NCBI RefSeq assembly: GCF_020164745.1
Contig: NZ_JAIUGV010000003.1
Location: forward strand, 310,001-374,000
Reading direction: 5' to 3'
DNA length: 64,000 bases
Source: Mesorhizobium sp. ES1-4
GTDB lineage: Bacteria > Pseudomonadota > Alphaproteobacteria > Rhizobiales > Rhizobiaceae
Shown in pieces: positions 44,572 to 52,393 of the stretch. Each line of letters begins with the position of its first letter. Positions within the stretch are counted from its first letter, which is position 1. Made by a program: the position numbers and the translations under genes. The notes below the pieces were generated by a model. The model worked only from the letters and a program-made list of their open reading frames with translations, had not been told where the DNA came from and did no database searches.

Positions 44572-45197
44572 TGGTGTCGGCCTCGATCGAACGCGAACTG
44601 TCCGCCGAAACCTTTCCGATCCGTCACGGCGTCTTTGTCGCTGTCGTCGGCCCAAGCGGTGCCGGCAAGGACACGGTGATCGGCTACGCCAAGGCGCTTT
44701 TCGCCGAAGAGACGCAGCTGGAGTTCGTGCGCCGCGTCATCACCAGGCCGTGCGATGTCACGAGCGAGGATCACGACACGCTGGCCGACGCCGCTTTCGC
44801 CGAGGCCGAGGCCGACGGCGCCTTTGCCATTTCCTGGGAAGCGCATGGCCTGCGCTACGGCCTGCCTGCCGACGTCGACTGGTCTGTTTCCAATGGACAC
44901 GTGGCCGTCGCCAACGTCTCGCGCGCGATCATCCCCACCTTGCGCGAACGCTATGCCAATCTGGCGATCGTGGAGATCACCGCCTCGCCCGAGGTACTGG
45001 CCGAGCGGCTGGCGATGCGCGGCCGCGAGTCGCGCGGCGAAGTGCTGGCGCGGCTGGCGCGCAGCGCCAGTGTGACCTTGTCCGGCCCTGGCGTCACGTC
45101 GATCGACAACAGCGGTCCGCGCGAGGTGGCCGGCGAGCGCTTCGCCGAGCTGCTGCGCAAGGCGATGGCCTTCTCCGACATGTCGGGCTTGATCTAA
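44568..45197 (+). CDS. phnN: ribose 1,5-bisphosphate phosphokinase
   Basis: 209 residues, guanylate-kinase-like P-loop enzyme making PRPP from ribose 1,5-bisphosphate at the end of the C-P lyase pathway. Walker A VVGPSGAGKDT, then FVRRVITRP and FAISWEAHGLRYGLP. Coupled to phnM. The core lyase genes phnGHIJKL are not in this window and must be elsewhere if the pathway is active. Confidence 0.93.
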   Translation: MMVSASIERELSAETFPIRHGVFVAVVGPSGAGKDTVIGYAKALFAEETQLEFVRRVITRPCDVTSEDHDTLADAAFAEAEADGAFAISWEAHGLRYGLPADVDWSVSNGHVAVANVSRAIIPTLRERYANLAIVEITASPEVLAERLAMRGRESRGEVLARLARSASVTLSGPGVTSIDNSGPREVAGERFAELLRKAMAFSDMSGLI

Positions 45198-45221
45198 GCC
45201 AAGATCCTGTAGCTCCGATTT

Positions 45222-45259
45222 CGGCACATCACGTGCCGCGACCGCTGCTTGCAGCGGTC
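45222..45259 (+). terminator. two adjoining hairpins after phnN
   Basis: CGGCAC/GTGCCG (loop ATCAC) is followed at once by GACCGCTGC/GCAGCGGTC (9-bp perfect stem, TT between). Together they form a strong structure 25 bases after the phnN stop, ending the phosphonate operon before the RpiR gene. No T-tract. Confidence 0.55.
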
Positions 45260-45353
45260 CATGGCCGCTCGTCCTGGAGCGGGCGACTCGGTCGCGTGCG
45301 CCTGCCGGCGCCGTCACATCCCTGTAACAGACATTTCGGATTGTGGCTCCCGT

Positions 45354-45366
45354 TGTAATCACTACA
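45354..45366. promoter_or_regulatory. candidate operator upstream of the RpiR-type gene
   Basis: TGTAATCACTACA is an imperfect palindrome (TGTA/TACA ends, one mismatch in the arms) 24 bases before the likely start. The position suits autoregulation; no second copy was found upstream of the transport genes. Confidence 0.35.
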
Positions 45367-45389
45367 GACGACGGAGCGGGCCGGCCACC

Positions 45390-46322
45390 ATGAGCTATGA
45401 TGCCTCGGAAGACCGGAGAATGACGGTCGATGCCCGGGTTCACGCGGCACTCGAAAGCCTGCCGCCGGCCGAGCAGCGTATGGCGCGGTTCTTCGTCGAC
45501 CAGAAGCGGTCGGTCCTGCTGGGATCGGCGGCCGAGATCGCCGAACTCGCCGGCACCAGCGACGCGACCGTGGTTCGGACGGCGCGCTCGCTTGGTTTCG
45601 AAAGCCTCTCGGCGCTTCGCCAGATGCTGCTGTCGGACCTGACCGGCACGCCATCCCCCGGCAAGCGCCTGGCGCGCACCTTGCAGGAGACCGGCGACGA
45701 CAGTGCCGGGGCACTGCGGCATGTGATCGACCTCCATGAGAGCGTGCTCGATGTGCTCAAGCGTCCGGAGATGGCGGCGGCATTCGAGCGCAGCGTCGAC
45801 ATTCTGGCGCGGGCCAATCGTCGCCACGTCTTCGGCATAGGTCCATCGGGCGCCATGGCCGACTATGCCAGCCTGCAGTTCAACCGGATCGGCCTGCCGA
45901 CCAGCGCGCTGTCGGTGTCAGGAATTGCGCTCGCCGACCGCTTGCTGTGGCTCGGCAAGGGCGACGCCGTTCTGATGATGGCCTACGCGCCGCTCTACCG
46001 CGAGGTGGAAGTCGTCCTCGACCATGCCATGCGGTTCGACGTTCCGGTGGTGCTGATCAGCGACAATCTGGCTCCCCTGGTTCCCGGCAAGGTGGCGGAA
46101 AGCCTGCCGGTTCCGCGCGGCAGGGCCGATCACCTGGCCATGCATGGCGGCACGATCGTCCTCATCGAGGCGATGATCATCGGGCTGGCGAAACGAAACA
46201 GCGAAGCCGCCTTTGATGCCCTCGATCGGCTGAGCACGGTTCGGGGATCGATCGATAGAGCCTGGATAAAGCGCGGCGTCCGAAAGAATAAATACAATAA
46301 AACAAGCAATCCATACAAATGA
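45390..46322 (+). CDS. MurR/RpiR-family regulator of an ABC transport unit
   Basis: 310 residues from the ATG giving MSYDASEDRR. HTH_6 domain (SAAEIAELAGTSDATVVRTARSLGF) and a SIS domain (RHVFGIGPSGAMADYASL; DAVLMMAYAPLYREVEVVL). An open frame upstream runs through the hairpins and is not coding. The last residues (RKNKYNKTSNPYK) are unusually AT-coded. RpiR proteins usually sense phosphosugars; here the adjacent genes are an iron-type importer, an odd partner. The importer starts 75 bases downstream, on the same strand. Confidence 0.85.
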   Translation: MSYDASEDRRMTVDARVHAALESLPPAEQRMARFFVDQKRSVLLGSAAEIAELAGTSDATVVRTARSLGFESLSALRQMLLSDLTGTPSPGKRLARTLQETGDDSAGALRHVIDLHESVLDVLKRPEMAAAFERSVDILARANRRHVFGIGPSGAMADYASLQFNRIGLPTSALSVSGIALADRLLWLGKGDAVLMMAYAPLYREVEVVLDHAMRFDVPVVLISDNLAPLVPGKVAESLPVPRGRADHLAMHGGTIVLIEAMIIGLAKRNSEAAFDALDRLSTVRGSIDRAWIKRGVRKNKYNKTSNPYK

Positions 46323-46397
46323 CACAAAACATTCAACCTGTTCATGCATGATACGATGGGGCTTACTGTGCCCATGGCAAATCCACTGGAGAGCAAG

Positions 46398-47402
46398 ATG
46401 AACACACGTACAACTTTCTACTTGGCAATTGGCTTGAGCGCGCTTGCCATGGCAGCACCCGCATCGGCATCCGACCTGGTGCTTTATGACGCGCTCGATT
46501 TCGCCGGCCCGGTGGCCAAGGCCTTCGAGGCCAAGACCGGCCTTACCGTCGACGTGGTCGAACCCGGCAGCACCGGCGAGACGCTGGGCAAGATCGCCGC
46601 CGAAGGCAGCAATCCGCAGTTCGACATCGTCTGGCTCGACGGCTCCGCCGTCATGGAACGGATGGCGGCAGACCACGTGCTGCAGGCCGTTCCCGCCGCC
46701 GCCTACGACAAGGTCGCCTTCACCGATCTCGGCAAGTCGCTGATCCCACAAAGCCACGCCTTCCTGCCGACCGGCACCAGCACCACGGCCATCGAGGTCA
46801 ACACCAAGAAAGTGCCCGCCGGCAAGATGCCCAAATCCTGGGCCGACCTCCAGTCCTTCGCCGGCGGCGTCGCCGCCAAGGATCCCAATTTGTCGGGCCC
46901 TGCCTATCAATGGCTGGCCGGCTTCTTCCAGACCAACGGCGTCGACGCCGGCAAGACCCTGCTGGCCAAGACGCTGACCAACAAGTCCCTGTCGGGCCTG
47001 TCGAGCGGCGGCAAGGTGAACAAGGCCGTGCTGACCGGCGATGCCTCGGTCGGCGTCAATCAGGACAGCGCCATCTTCTCGAAGATCGCCGCCGGCGAAC
47101 CCGTCGTCGCGGTCTACCCGAGCGAAGGCTCCGTGGCCTTGCCGCAAGGCCTCGGCATCAGCGCAAAGACGCAGCACATGGACGCGGCTCGGAAGTTCAT
47201 CGACTTCGTCACCAGCGCCGAGGGCCAGGCCGCCATGCAGAACGGCGACGACACCGACTTCTTCTATATCCCGATCATCAAGGGCATCAACGCCAAGCCA
47301 GGCCGCGAGACCAACATCACCTACACGCATCTCGACGACGCCGTGGCCTCGGCTCACGAGACCGAGTGGAAGCAGTGGTACAAGGCCAATTTCGTCCAGT
47401 GA
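46398..47402 (+). CDS. ABC substrate-binding protein, iron/thiamine/phosphonate-type (family 1)
   Basis: 334 residues with a signal peptide (YLAIGLSALAMAAPASA). LYDALDFAGPVAKAFEAKTGLTVDVVEPGS and FDIVWLDGSAVMERM fit the solute-binding family of FbpA, ThiB and 2-aminoethylphosphonate receptors. I do not see the paired tyrosines that bind ferric iron in FbpA, so Fe3+ is not assured; nearby phn genes make an organophosphonate possible. The substrate is unknown. Confidence 0.83.
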   Translation: MNTRTTFYLAIGLSALAMAAPASASDLVLYDALDFAGPVAKAFEAKTGLTVDVVEPGSTGETLGKIAAEGSNPQFDIVWLDGSAVMERMAADHVLQAVPAAAYDKVAFTDLGKSLIPQSHAFLPTGTSTTAIEVNTKKVPAGKMPKSWADLQSFAGGVAAKDPNLSGPAYQWLAGFFQTNGVDAGKTLLAKTLTNKSLSGLSSGGKVNKAVLTGDASVGVNQDSAIFSKIAAGEPVVAVYPSEGSVALPQGLGISAKTQHMDAARKFIDFVTSAEGQAAMQNGDDTDFFYIPIIKGINAKPGRETNITYTHLDDAVASAHETEWKQWYKANFVQ

Positions 47403-47418
47403 TCCGGCTGTTTGGGAC

Positions 47419-49248
47419 ATGACGATCGCTCAGCTTTCCAACGCCGCGGCTTTTGCCCGCGGCGTTGGCGCTGGAAAGCCGCCGCTGCGCCGCCGGTCGG
47501 CGCTCGCACGCCACGGCGGGCCATTTGCCGTCTACGCCGTGTTTGCCTTGCTGATCGGATTGCCGCTTGCCCTGGTGCTGGTCCAGGCGGTCATGCCCGG
47601 CTTGTTCGCCGCGCAAGACGCCAGCAACAGCCTGAGCCTCGAGCCGCTGAGCCGTGTCTTCAACTCTCCCTATGTCGCGGCCTCGGTCCTGCATTCGCTT
47701 GAGCTCGGCGTGCTCGTCGCCTGCACCACAACCATGTTGGGCGGCGCCTTCGCGGTCCTGGTGCAGCGCTGCGACATACCGGGGCGGTCGGCAATCTCGA
47801 TGGTGCCGTGGCTGGTTTTCCTGACGCCATCCTATCTGAAGGCGCTAGCCTGGGTGCTGCTGATGTCTTCCGGCGGTTACCTGACGCAATTCGGGCTGCT
47901 GCCTGCCTGGCTGGGCTCGGCATTTTTCGGCCTGACCGGCCTGGTATTCGTCCACACGCTCAGCCTGTTTCCGCTGTCGGCTTTCATCATCGGCAGCGCG
48001 CTGGCCGGACTGGGCAGCGAACTGGAGGATGCCGCGCGGCTTTCCGGCGCCGCTCCGCTCAGGATCTGGCTACGCATCAACGGCCCCTTGCTGGCGCCGG
48101 CCATCGCCTTGAGCTTCATCGCCACCTTCGCCGAGGTGCTGTCGGACTTCGGCCTGGCCTCGACCATCGCCAGGATGTCGAATTTCGGTGTCCTGACCTA
48201 CGGCATCTATGCCGCCGCCAGCGACTATCCGGTCGACTTTCCCGCCGCCGGCGCACAGGCGCTCGTCCTGCTCAGTCTCGTCCTGCTCGTCGTGGTGGCG
48301 GACCGGCTGTTGCGGCGCCGCGCCGACCCGCGCCTGATTTCGGGCCGCGCCAGGCCGGCCAGGCTGTACAACCTCGGCGGATGGCGCTGGGTCGCCATGG
48401 CGGCGGCCCTTGCCATCGCAATCCTGGCGCTGGCGTTGCCGCTGGCGGCGATCGCGGCGCGTGCCCTGACGCAGACGCTGGGCCATGGGCTTATCTGGAG
48501 CAACTTCACCAGTGTCAACGTCGTGGCGGCGCTCAGCCTGAACACCGCGGCCAATGACGGCCTGTTGCGCAGCCTCTTCTATGCCGGGCTGACGGCGCTC
48601 ATCGCCAGTTCGCTTGCCCTGCTCCTGTCGGCGCAACTCGACCGCGCCGGCCCGGTTCTGCGCAGCGCCGTCGTCGGTCTGTCGCTGGGATCGGTGGCGA
48701 TACCGGGAATCGTGCTCGGCTTCGGCTATATCCTTGTGTGGAACCGCCTGCCGGGCTTTCGCGACTGGCCGTTCCCCCACTACGGCGATGGCTCGCTGCT
48801 GGTCATGGGCTATGTCGCGGCAGCGCTTCCCTACTGTCTGGTGGTGATCCTTTCGGCCATCGGCCAACTGGCGCCGGGCCTGACGGACGCGGCGCGCCTG
48901 CATGGTGTCGGGGCGACCCGCCGGTTGCTGGCAATCACCTTGCCGCTGATCCTGCTGAGCGTGATGACAGCCTTCCTGCTGACGTTCATTCGCACCGTGT
49001 TCGAACTGCCGATCTCGCAAATGCTCATTCCCCGGAGCGGCCCGCCGGCGCCGACGCTCATCCTGAAACTGTTCAGCCACGACCGGGACGGGCTGGCCTC
49101 GGCGATCGCCCTGGTCGCCATGGCGGCCGCGGGCATGGGGGCGGCGCTGGTCTGGTATCCGCTTCGGCGCTTCGTCGGACCGCGCCGGAGTGCGGCGTTC
49201 GCCGATGCGGGCCACCACCAGACAGTCAGAGCGGAACCCTTGTCATGA
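47419..49248 (+). CDS. fused ABC permease (FbpB type)
   Basis: 609 residues, two permease halves in one chain, about twelve helices. Each half has an EAA-type ATPase contact loop: LEDAARLSGAAPLRIWLRI (first) and LTDAARLHGVGATRRLLAIT (second). FbpB/ThiP/AEP-type importers have this fused layout. Starts 16 bases after the binding-protein gene and overlaps the ATPase gene by four bases, so the three are one transporter. Confidence 0.9.
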   Translation: MTIAQLSNAAAFARGVGAGKPPLRRRSALARHGGPFAVYAVFALLIGLPLALVLVQAVMPGLFAAQDASNSLSLEPLSRVFNSPYVAASVLHSLELGVLVACTTTMLGGAFAVLVQRCDIPGRSAISMVPWLVFLTPSYLKALAWVLLMSSGGYLTQFGLLPAWLGSAFFGLTGLVFVHTLSLFPLSAFIIGSALAGLGSELEDAARLSGAAPLRIWLRINGPLLAPAIALSFIATFAEVLSDFGLASTIARMSNFGVLTYGIYAAASDYPVDFPAAGAQALVLLSLVLLVVVADRLLRRRADPRLISGRARPARLYNLGGWRWVAMAAALAIAILALALPLAAIAARALTQTLGHGLIWSNFTSVNVVAALSLNTAANDGLLRSLFYAGLTALIASSLALLLSAQLDRAGPVLRSAVVGLSLGSVAIPGIVLGFGYILVWNRLPGFRDWPFPHYGDGSLLVMGYVAAALPYCLVVILSAIGQLAPGLTDAARLHGVGATRRLLAITLPLILLSVMTAFLLTFIRTVFELPISQMLIPRSGPPAPTLILKLFSHDRDGLASAIALVAMAAAGMGAALVWYPLRRFVGPRRSAAFADAGHHQTVRAEPLS

Positions 49249-50288
49249 CCGCATCCCTGCATTGTGCCGGCATTTGCAAGTCGCTCGGCGGGCGCCCCAT
49301 CCTGACCGACCTGGACCTCAAGATCGATGCCGGCGAAGTGGTGTCGCTTCTCGGCGCCAGCGGCTCCGGCAAGACCACGCTTCTGCGCATCATCGCCGGG
49401 CTGGTCGCACCCGAAAAGGGATCGATCACGCTGGACGGACGGGTCGTGTGGAGCGAGGCGTCGGTCATACCTCCCGAAAAACGGCGGATCGGCATGGTCT
49501 TCCAGGACTACGCCCTGTGGCCGCATATGACGGTGGCCAACAATCTCGCCTTCGGTCTGCGCGCGCAGCGGCTTTCAGAGCAGGACATCGCCCAGCGGGT
49601 GAACCATGCGTTCGACGTCACCCGCCTTGCTCCCTACAAGGATCGCTATCCCACGGAATTGTCGGGCGGCCAGCAGCAGCGCGTCGCCATCGCGCGCTGC
49701 CTCGCCGCGCGTCCGGCGCTGATGCTGTTCGACGAACCGCTGAGCAATCTCGATGCGGCATTACGCGAGGACATGCGCATCGAGATGATGGAGATGGTGC
49801 GCCGCGAAGCCATCACCGTCGTCTATGTGACGCATGACCAGGCCGAGGCCATGGCGGTCTCCGACCGCATCGCCATCATGCGGGCCGGCGAAATCGTCCA
49901 GTTCGACACGCCACGCGCCATCTATGAAGCACCGGCCGATTCGTTCGTGGCGAGCTTCATCGGCGGCTTTTCGATCGTTCGCGGGCAGGTCCAGGACGAG
50001 CACTTCAGGATCGCCGACAGCGATGCCGAAACGGTGCGCACGCCGGGCGCCCGATCCGGCGCCGGCATGTTGGTCATCCGTCCGGAGGACGCCCGGCCGG
50101 CGGACGCCTATCCCGGCAATCGACTGCAGGGCAAGGTGCTGTCGAGCGCTTTCCAGGGCCGATGCTGGCGGCTGGCGGTCGATCTCGGACAACAACGCGT
50201 CCGGCTCGACTGGCCCGAAGCGCCTGCGATCGGCGCCGCGCTTGCCTTTTCGTTGCCGCCGGAGCGCTGTGTGGTGCTGACCGCGTAG
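49245..50288 (+). CDS. ABC ATPase with TOBE-like tail
   Basis: 347 residues. Walker A LGASGSGKTT, Q-loop VFQDYALWPH, signature LSGGQQQR, Walker B LMLFDEPLSNLD and H-loop VTHDQAEAM. After about residue 240 a TOBE-type regulatory domain follows (MLVIRPEDARPAD; GKVLSSAFQGRCWRLAVD). Member of the FbpC/PotA group. Drives the adjoining fused permease. Confidence 0.92.
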   Translation: MTASLHCAGICKSLGGRPILTDLDLKIDAGEVVSLLGASGSGKTTLLRIIAGLVAPEKGSITLDGRVVWSEASVIPPEKRRIGMVFQDYALWPHMTVANNLAFGLRAQRLSEQDIAQRVNHAFDVTRLAPYKDRYPTELSGGQQQRVAIARCLAARPALMLFDEPLSNLDAALREDMRIEMMEMVRREAITVVYVTHDQAEAMAVSDRIAIMRAGEIVQFDTPRAIYEAPADSFVASFIGGFSIVRGQVQDEHFRIADSDAETVRTPGARSGAGMLVIRPEDARPADAYPGNRLQGKVLSSAFQGRCWRLAVDLGQQRVRLDWPEAPAIGAALAFSLPPERCVVLTA

Positions 50289-50369
50289 TGATTCCCGGTT
50301 CGCGAACCCGAAGCTGGAAATGACCGGCCAGAAAGATCATGGTCGAACAGGACAAGACAGGAAGCCTCG

Positions 50370-51125
50370 ATGCAGACACTGACACCCATCCTCTCGACAA
50401 TCACGGCGGCATTCCTCGCCTCCCTTGTCGAGGTCGTCGAAGCTTTCACCATCGTGCTCGCGGTCGGGGTGACACGCAGCTGGCGTCCGGCGCTGACGGG
50501 CGCCGCGCTGGCGCTGGCGGTGCTGGCGGCCCTGGTGCTGGCGTTCGGCCCGCTGCTGGCGCTGGTCCCGATCACGACGCTGCAGTTCGCCGTCGGGGTG
50601 CTGCTGATCCTGTTCGGCATGCGCTGGTTGCGAAAGGCCATCCTGCGCAGCGTCGGCGTCATTGCCCTGCATGACGAGGAAGCGGCCTTCGCCAAGGAGA
50701 CCGCCGAGTTGCACCGGCAGGCCGGCGATCGGCGCGCCGACTACCTCGCCGGACTGGCGTCCTTCAAGGCGGTTCTGCTCGAAGGGGTCGAGGTGGTGTT
50801 CATCGTCATCGCCGTCGGCGCCGCGCACGGGCAGACGCTGTACGCCAGCATGGGCGCGCTGGCGGCCTTCGTCCTGGTGATGCTTGTCGGCCTGGCCGTC
50901 CACCGGCCGCTGGCGCGCGTGCCGGAGAACGCCCTTAAATTCGTGGTCGGGCTGATGCTGACCAGCTTCGGCATCTTCTGGACCGGCGAGGGCATCGGCG
51001 CAGACTGGCCGGGCGCCGATCTTGCTCTGCTCGCCATCTTCGCCATCGTCGCGCTGGCGTCCTTTGCCATGGTCCGCTGGCTGCGCGGCACCTATCCCCA
51101 AGCCGCTGGAGGGCTCGCCCGATGA
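50370..51125 (+). CDS. membrane protein with duplicated ExxE helices, remotely FTR1-like
   Basis: 251 residues, about seven helices arranged as a repeat. Helix 1 reads SLVEVVEAFTIVLAVG and a later one LLEGVEVVFIVIAVG, so each half has ExxE. FTR1/EfeU iron permeases carry REGLE in the same positions; here the Arg is missing. I believe this is the uncharacterised COG4280 group. It follows the ABC genes by 81 bases, a gap with the palindrome GGTTCGCGAACC, and overlaps the next small gene. A metal or cation role is inference. Confidence 0.72.
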   Translation: MQTLTPILSTITAAFLASLVEVVEAFTIVLAVGVTRSWRPALTGAALALAVLAALVLAFGPLLALVPITTLQFAVGVLLILFGMRWLRKAILRSVGVIALHDEEAAFAKETAELHRQAGDRRADYLAGLASFKAVLLEGVEVVFIVIAVGAAHGQTLYASMGALAAFVLVMLVGLAVHRPLARVPENALKFVVGLMLTSFGIFWTGEGIGADWPGADLALLAIFAIVALASFAMVRWLRGTYPQAAGGLAR

Positions 51126-51337
51126 ACGTCATTCGTCTCATTGCCATGGAATTCTTCGGCATGTTCGTCGATGACGGCAATCTGGCGCTGCTGGCGCTGG
51201 TCCTTGTGGCCGCCGTCACCGCGTGGGTGAAGCTCCTGGCCCTGCCGCCGCTGCTTGGCGGCGCGCTGCTGCTGGTCGGCTGTCTTGCCATCCTCCTGCT
51301 AAGCGTTCGCCGCGCGGCACGCACGAACCGCAGGTAG
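51122..51337 (+). CDS. small two-helix membrane protein
   Basis: 71 residues: LALLALVLVAAVTAWVKLLAL and LLGGALLLVGCLAILLLSVRR are hydrophobic, with a basic tail RRAARTNRR. Four-base overlap with the ExxE protein gene argues that it is a real accessory subunit. I do not recognise the family. Convergent with the sugar permease gene nine bases further on. Confidence 0.7.
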   Translation: MNVIRLIAMEFFGMFVDDGNLALLALVLVAAVTAWVKLLALPPLLGGALLLVGCLAILLLSVRRAARTNRR

Positions 51338-51345
51338 CCAAGGAC

Positions 51346-52341
51346 TTATTCCGCGGCCGCGCCGACCGCGCCCTTGCGGGCGGCATCGACCATCCGGCGG
51401 CGCGCCCGGAACACGCCCCATTGCTGGTCGACCAGCACGCCGATCAGGATGACGCCGCCCATCACCGCGAAGTTGAGCGAGGAGGGGATGCCGAGCAGGT
51501 TGACGAGGTTCTGCAGCTCCTGCAGCAGCACCGTACCGAGGATGACGCCGATCAGCGAACCTTCGCCGCCGCGCAGCGAGAAGCCGCCGAGAACGGCCGC
51601 GGCAATGGCATAGAGCTCGTAGAACTGGCCGTGGCTGGCCGGCGAGATGGAGCGCGTGTACATGGCGAAGTAGATCGCCGACAGCGCGGTGAGCACGCCG
51701 CAGATGACGTAAGCCGCCATGACGACACGCCCGGTGCGTATGCCGGAATATTTCGCCGCCTCTTCGTTCTTGCCGATGGCGTAGAGATAACGGCCGAACA
51801 CCGAGCGGTGCAGCACCACCCACATGACGATGGCGATGACGATCAGCGCGAAGAACGAGTTCGGCACGCCCCAGGAGCGGCCGGCGGTCAGGAATTCGAG
51901 ATCGGGAAAATTCTGGCCGAAGGCGAAACCGGCGGTGCCGTCGGCTGTGTAGAAACGCGCGACGCCGCGATAGATCAAAAGGCCGCACAAGGTGACGACG
52001 AAGGGCTGCAGCTTGAGCCGCGTGATCAGCCAGCCATGCGCCAGCCCGATGACGGCGCCGAGCACCAGGATGAGTACGAAGGCGATCGGCCATCCCATGC
52101 CACGCACGGCGATGAAGTCGATGAACAGCGTGCCCAGCAACGCGACGACGGAGCCGACGGACAGCTCTATGCCGCCGGTGATGATGACGAAGGCCTGGCC
52201 GATGGAGAGGATGCCGAACAGGCCGATCAGGTTCGAGGTGTTGGCGAGATTGATCGGCAAGAGGAAGCGCGGATTGATGATGGCGACGATCGCGCCGACC
52301 ACCAGGATCAGGATCAGCAGGCCGAGATCTTTCTTGTTCAT
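51346..52341 (-). CDS. ribose-type sugar ABC permease
   Basis: 331 residues, RbsC/BPD_transp_2 family with about ten helices: AFVIITGGIELSVGSVVALLG and LYAIGKNEEAAKYSGIRTGRV are the signatures. I start at MNKKDLGLLI; the frame is open further upstream but overlaps the ATPase gene. Last gene of a binding protein-ATPase-permease operon read leftward. Confidence 0.9.
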   Translation of the reverse strand: MNKKDLGLLILILVVGAIVAIINPRFLLPINLANTSNLIGLFGILSIGQAFVIITGGIELSVGSVVALLGTLFIDFIAVRGMGWPIAFVLILVLGAVIGLAHGWLITRLKLQPFVVTLCGLLIYRGVARFYTADGTAGFAFGQNFPDLEFLTAGRSWGVPNSFFALIVIAIVMWVVLHRSVFGRYLYAIGKNEEAAKYSGIRTGRVVMAAYVICGVLTALSAIYFAMYTRSISPASHGQFYELYAIAAAVLGGFSLRGGEGSLIGVILGTVLLQELQNLVNLLGIPSSLNFAVMGGVILIGVLVDQQWGVFRARRRMVDAARKGAVGAAAE

Positions 52342-52393
52342 CGTCGTATCCCCAATACGTGCCTGCTTCCGAGCCCTGGGCAGGCAAAGCCGG

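Noticed and set aside
45249..45389. N-terminal extension of the RpiR gene at 45.4 kb
   Set aside because: It runs through two hairpins and the promoter region and does not resemble RpiR sequence.
46398..50288. Calling the importer a ferric iron system
   Set aside because: The fused permease and ATPase fit, but the binding protein lacks the expected tyrosine pair and no Fur or siderophore genes are near; substrate left open.
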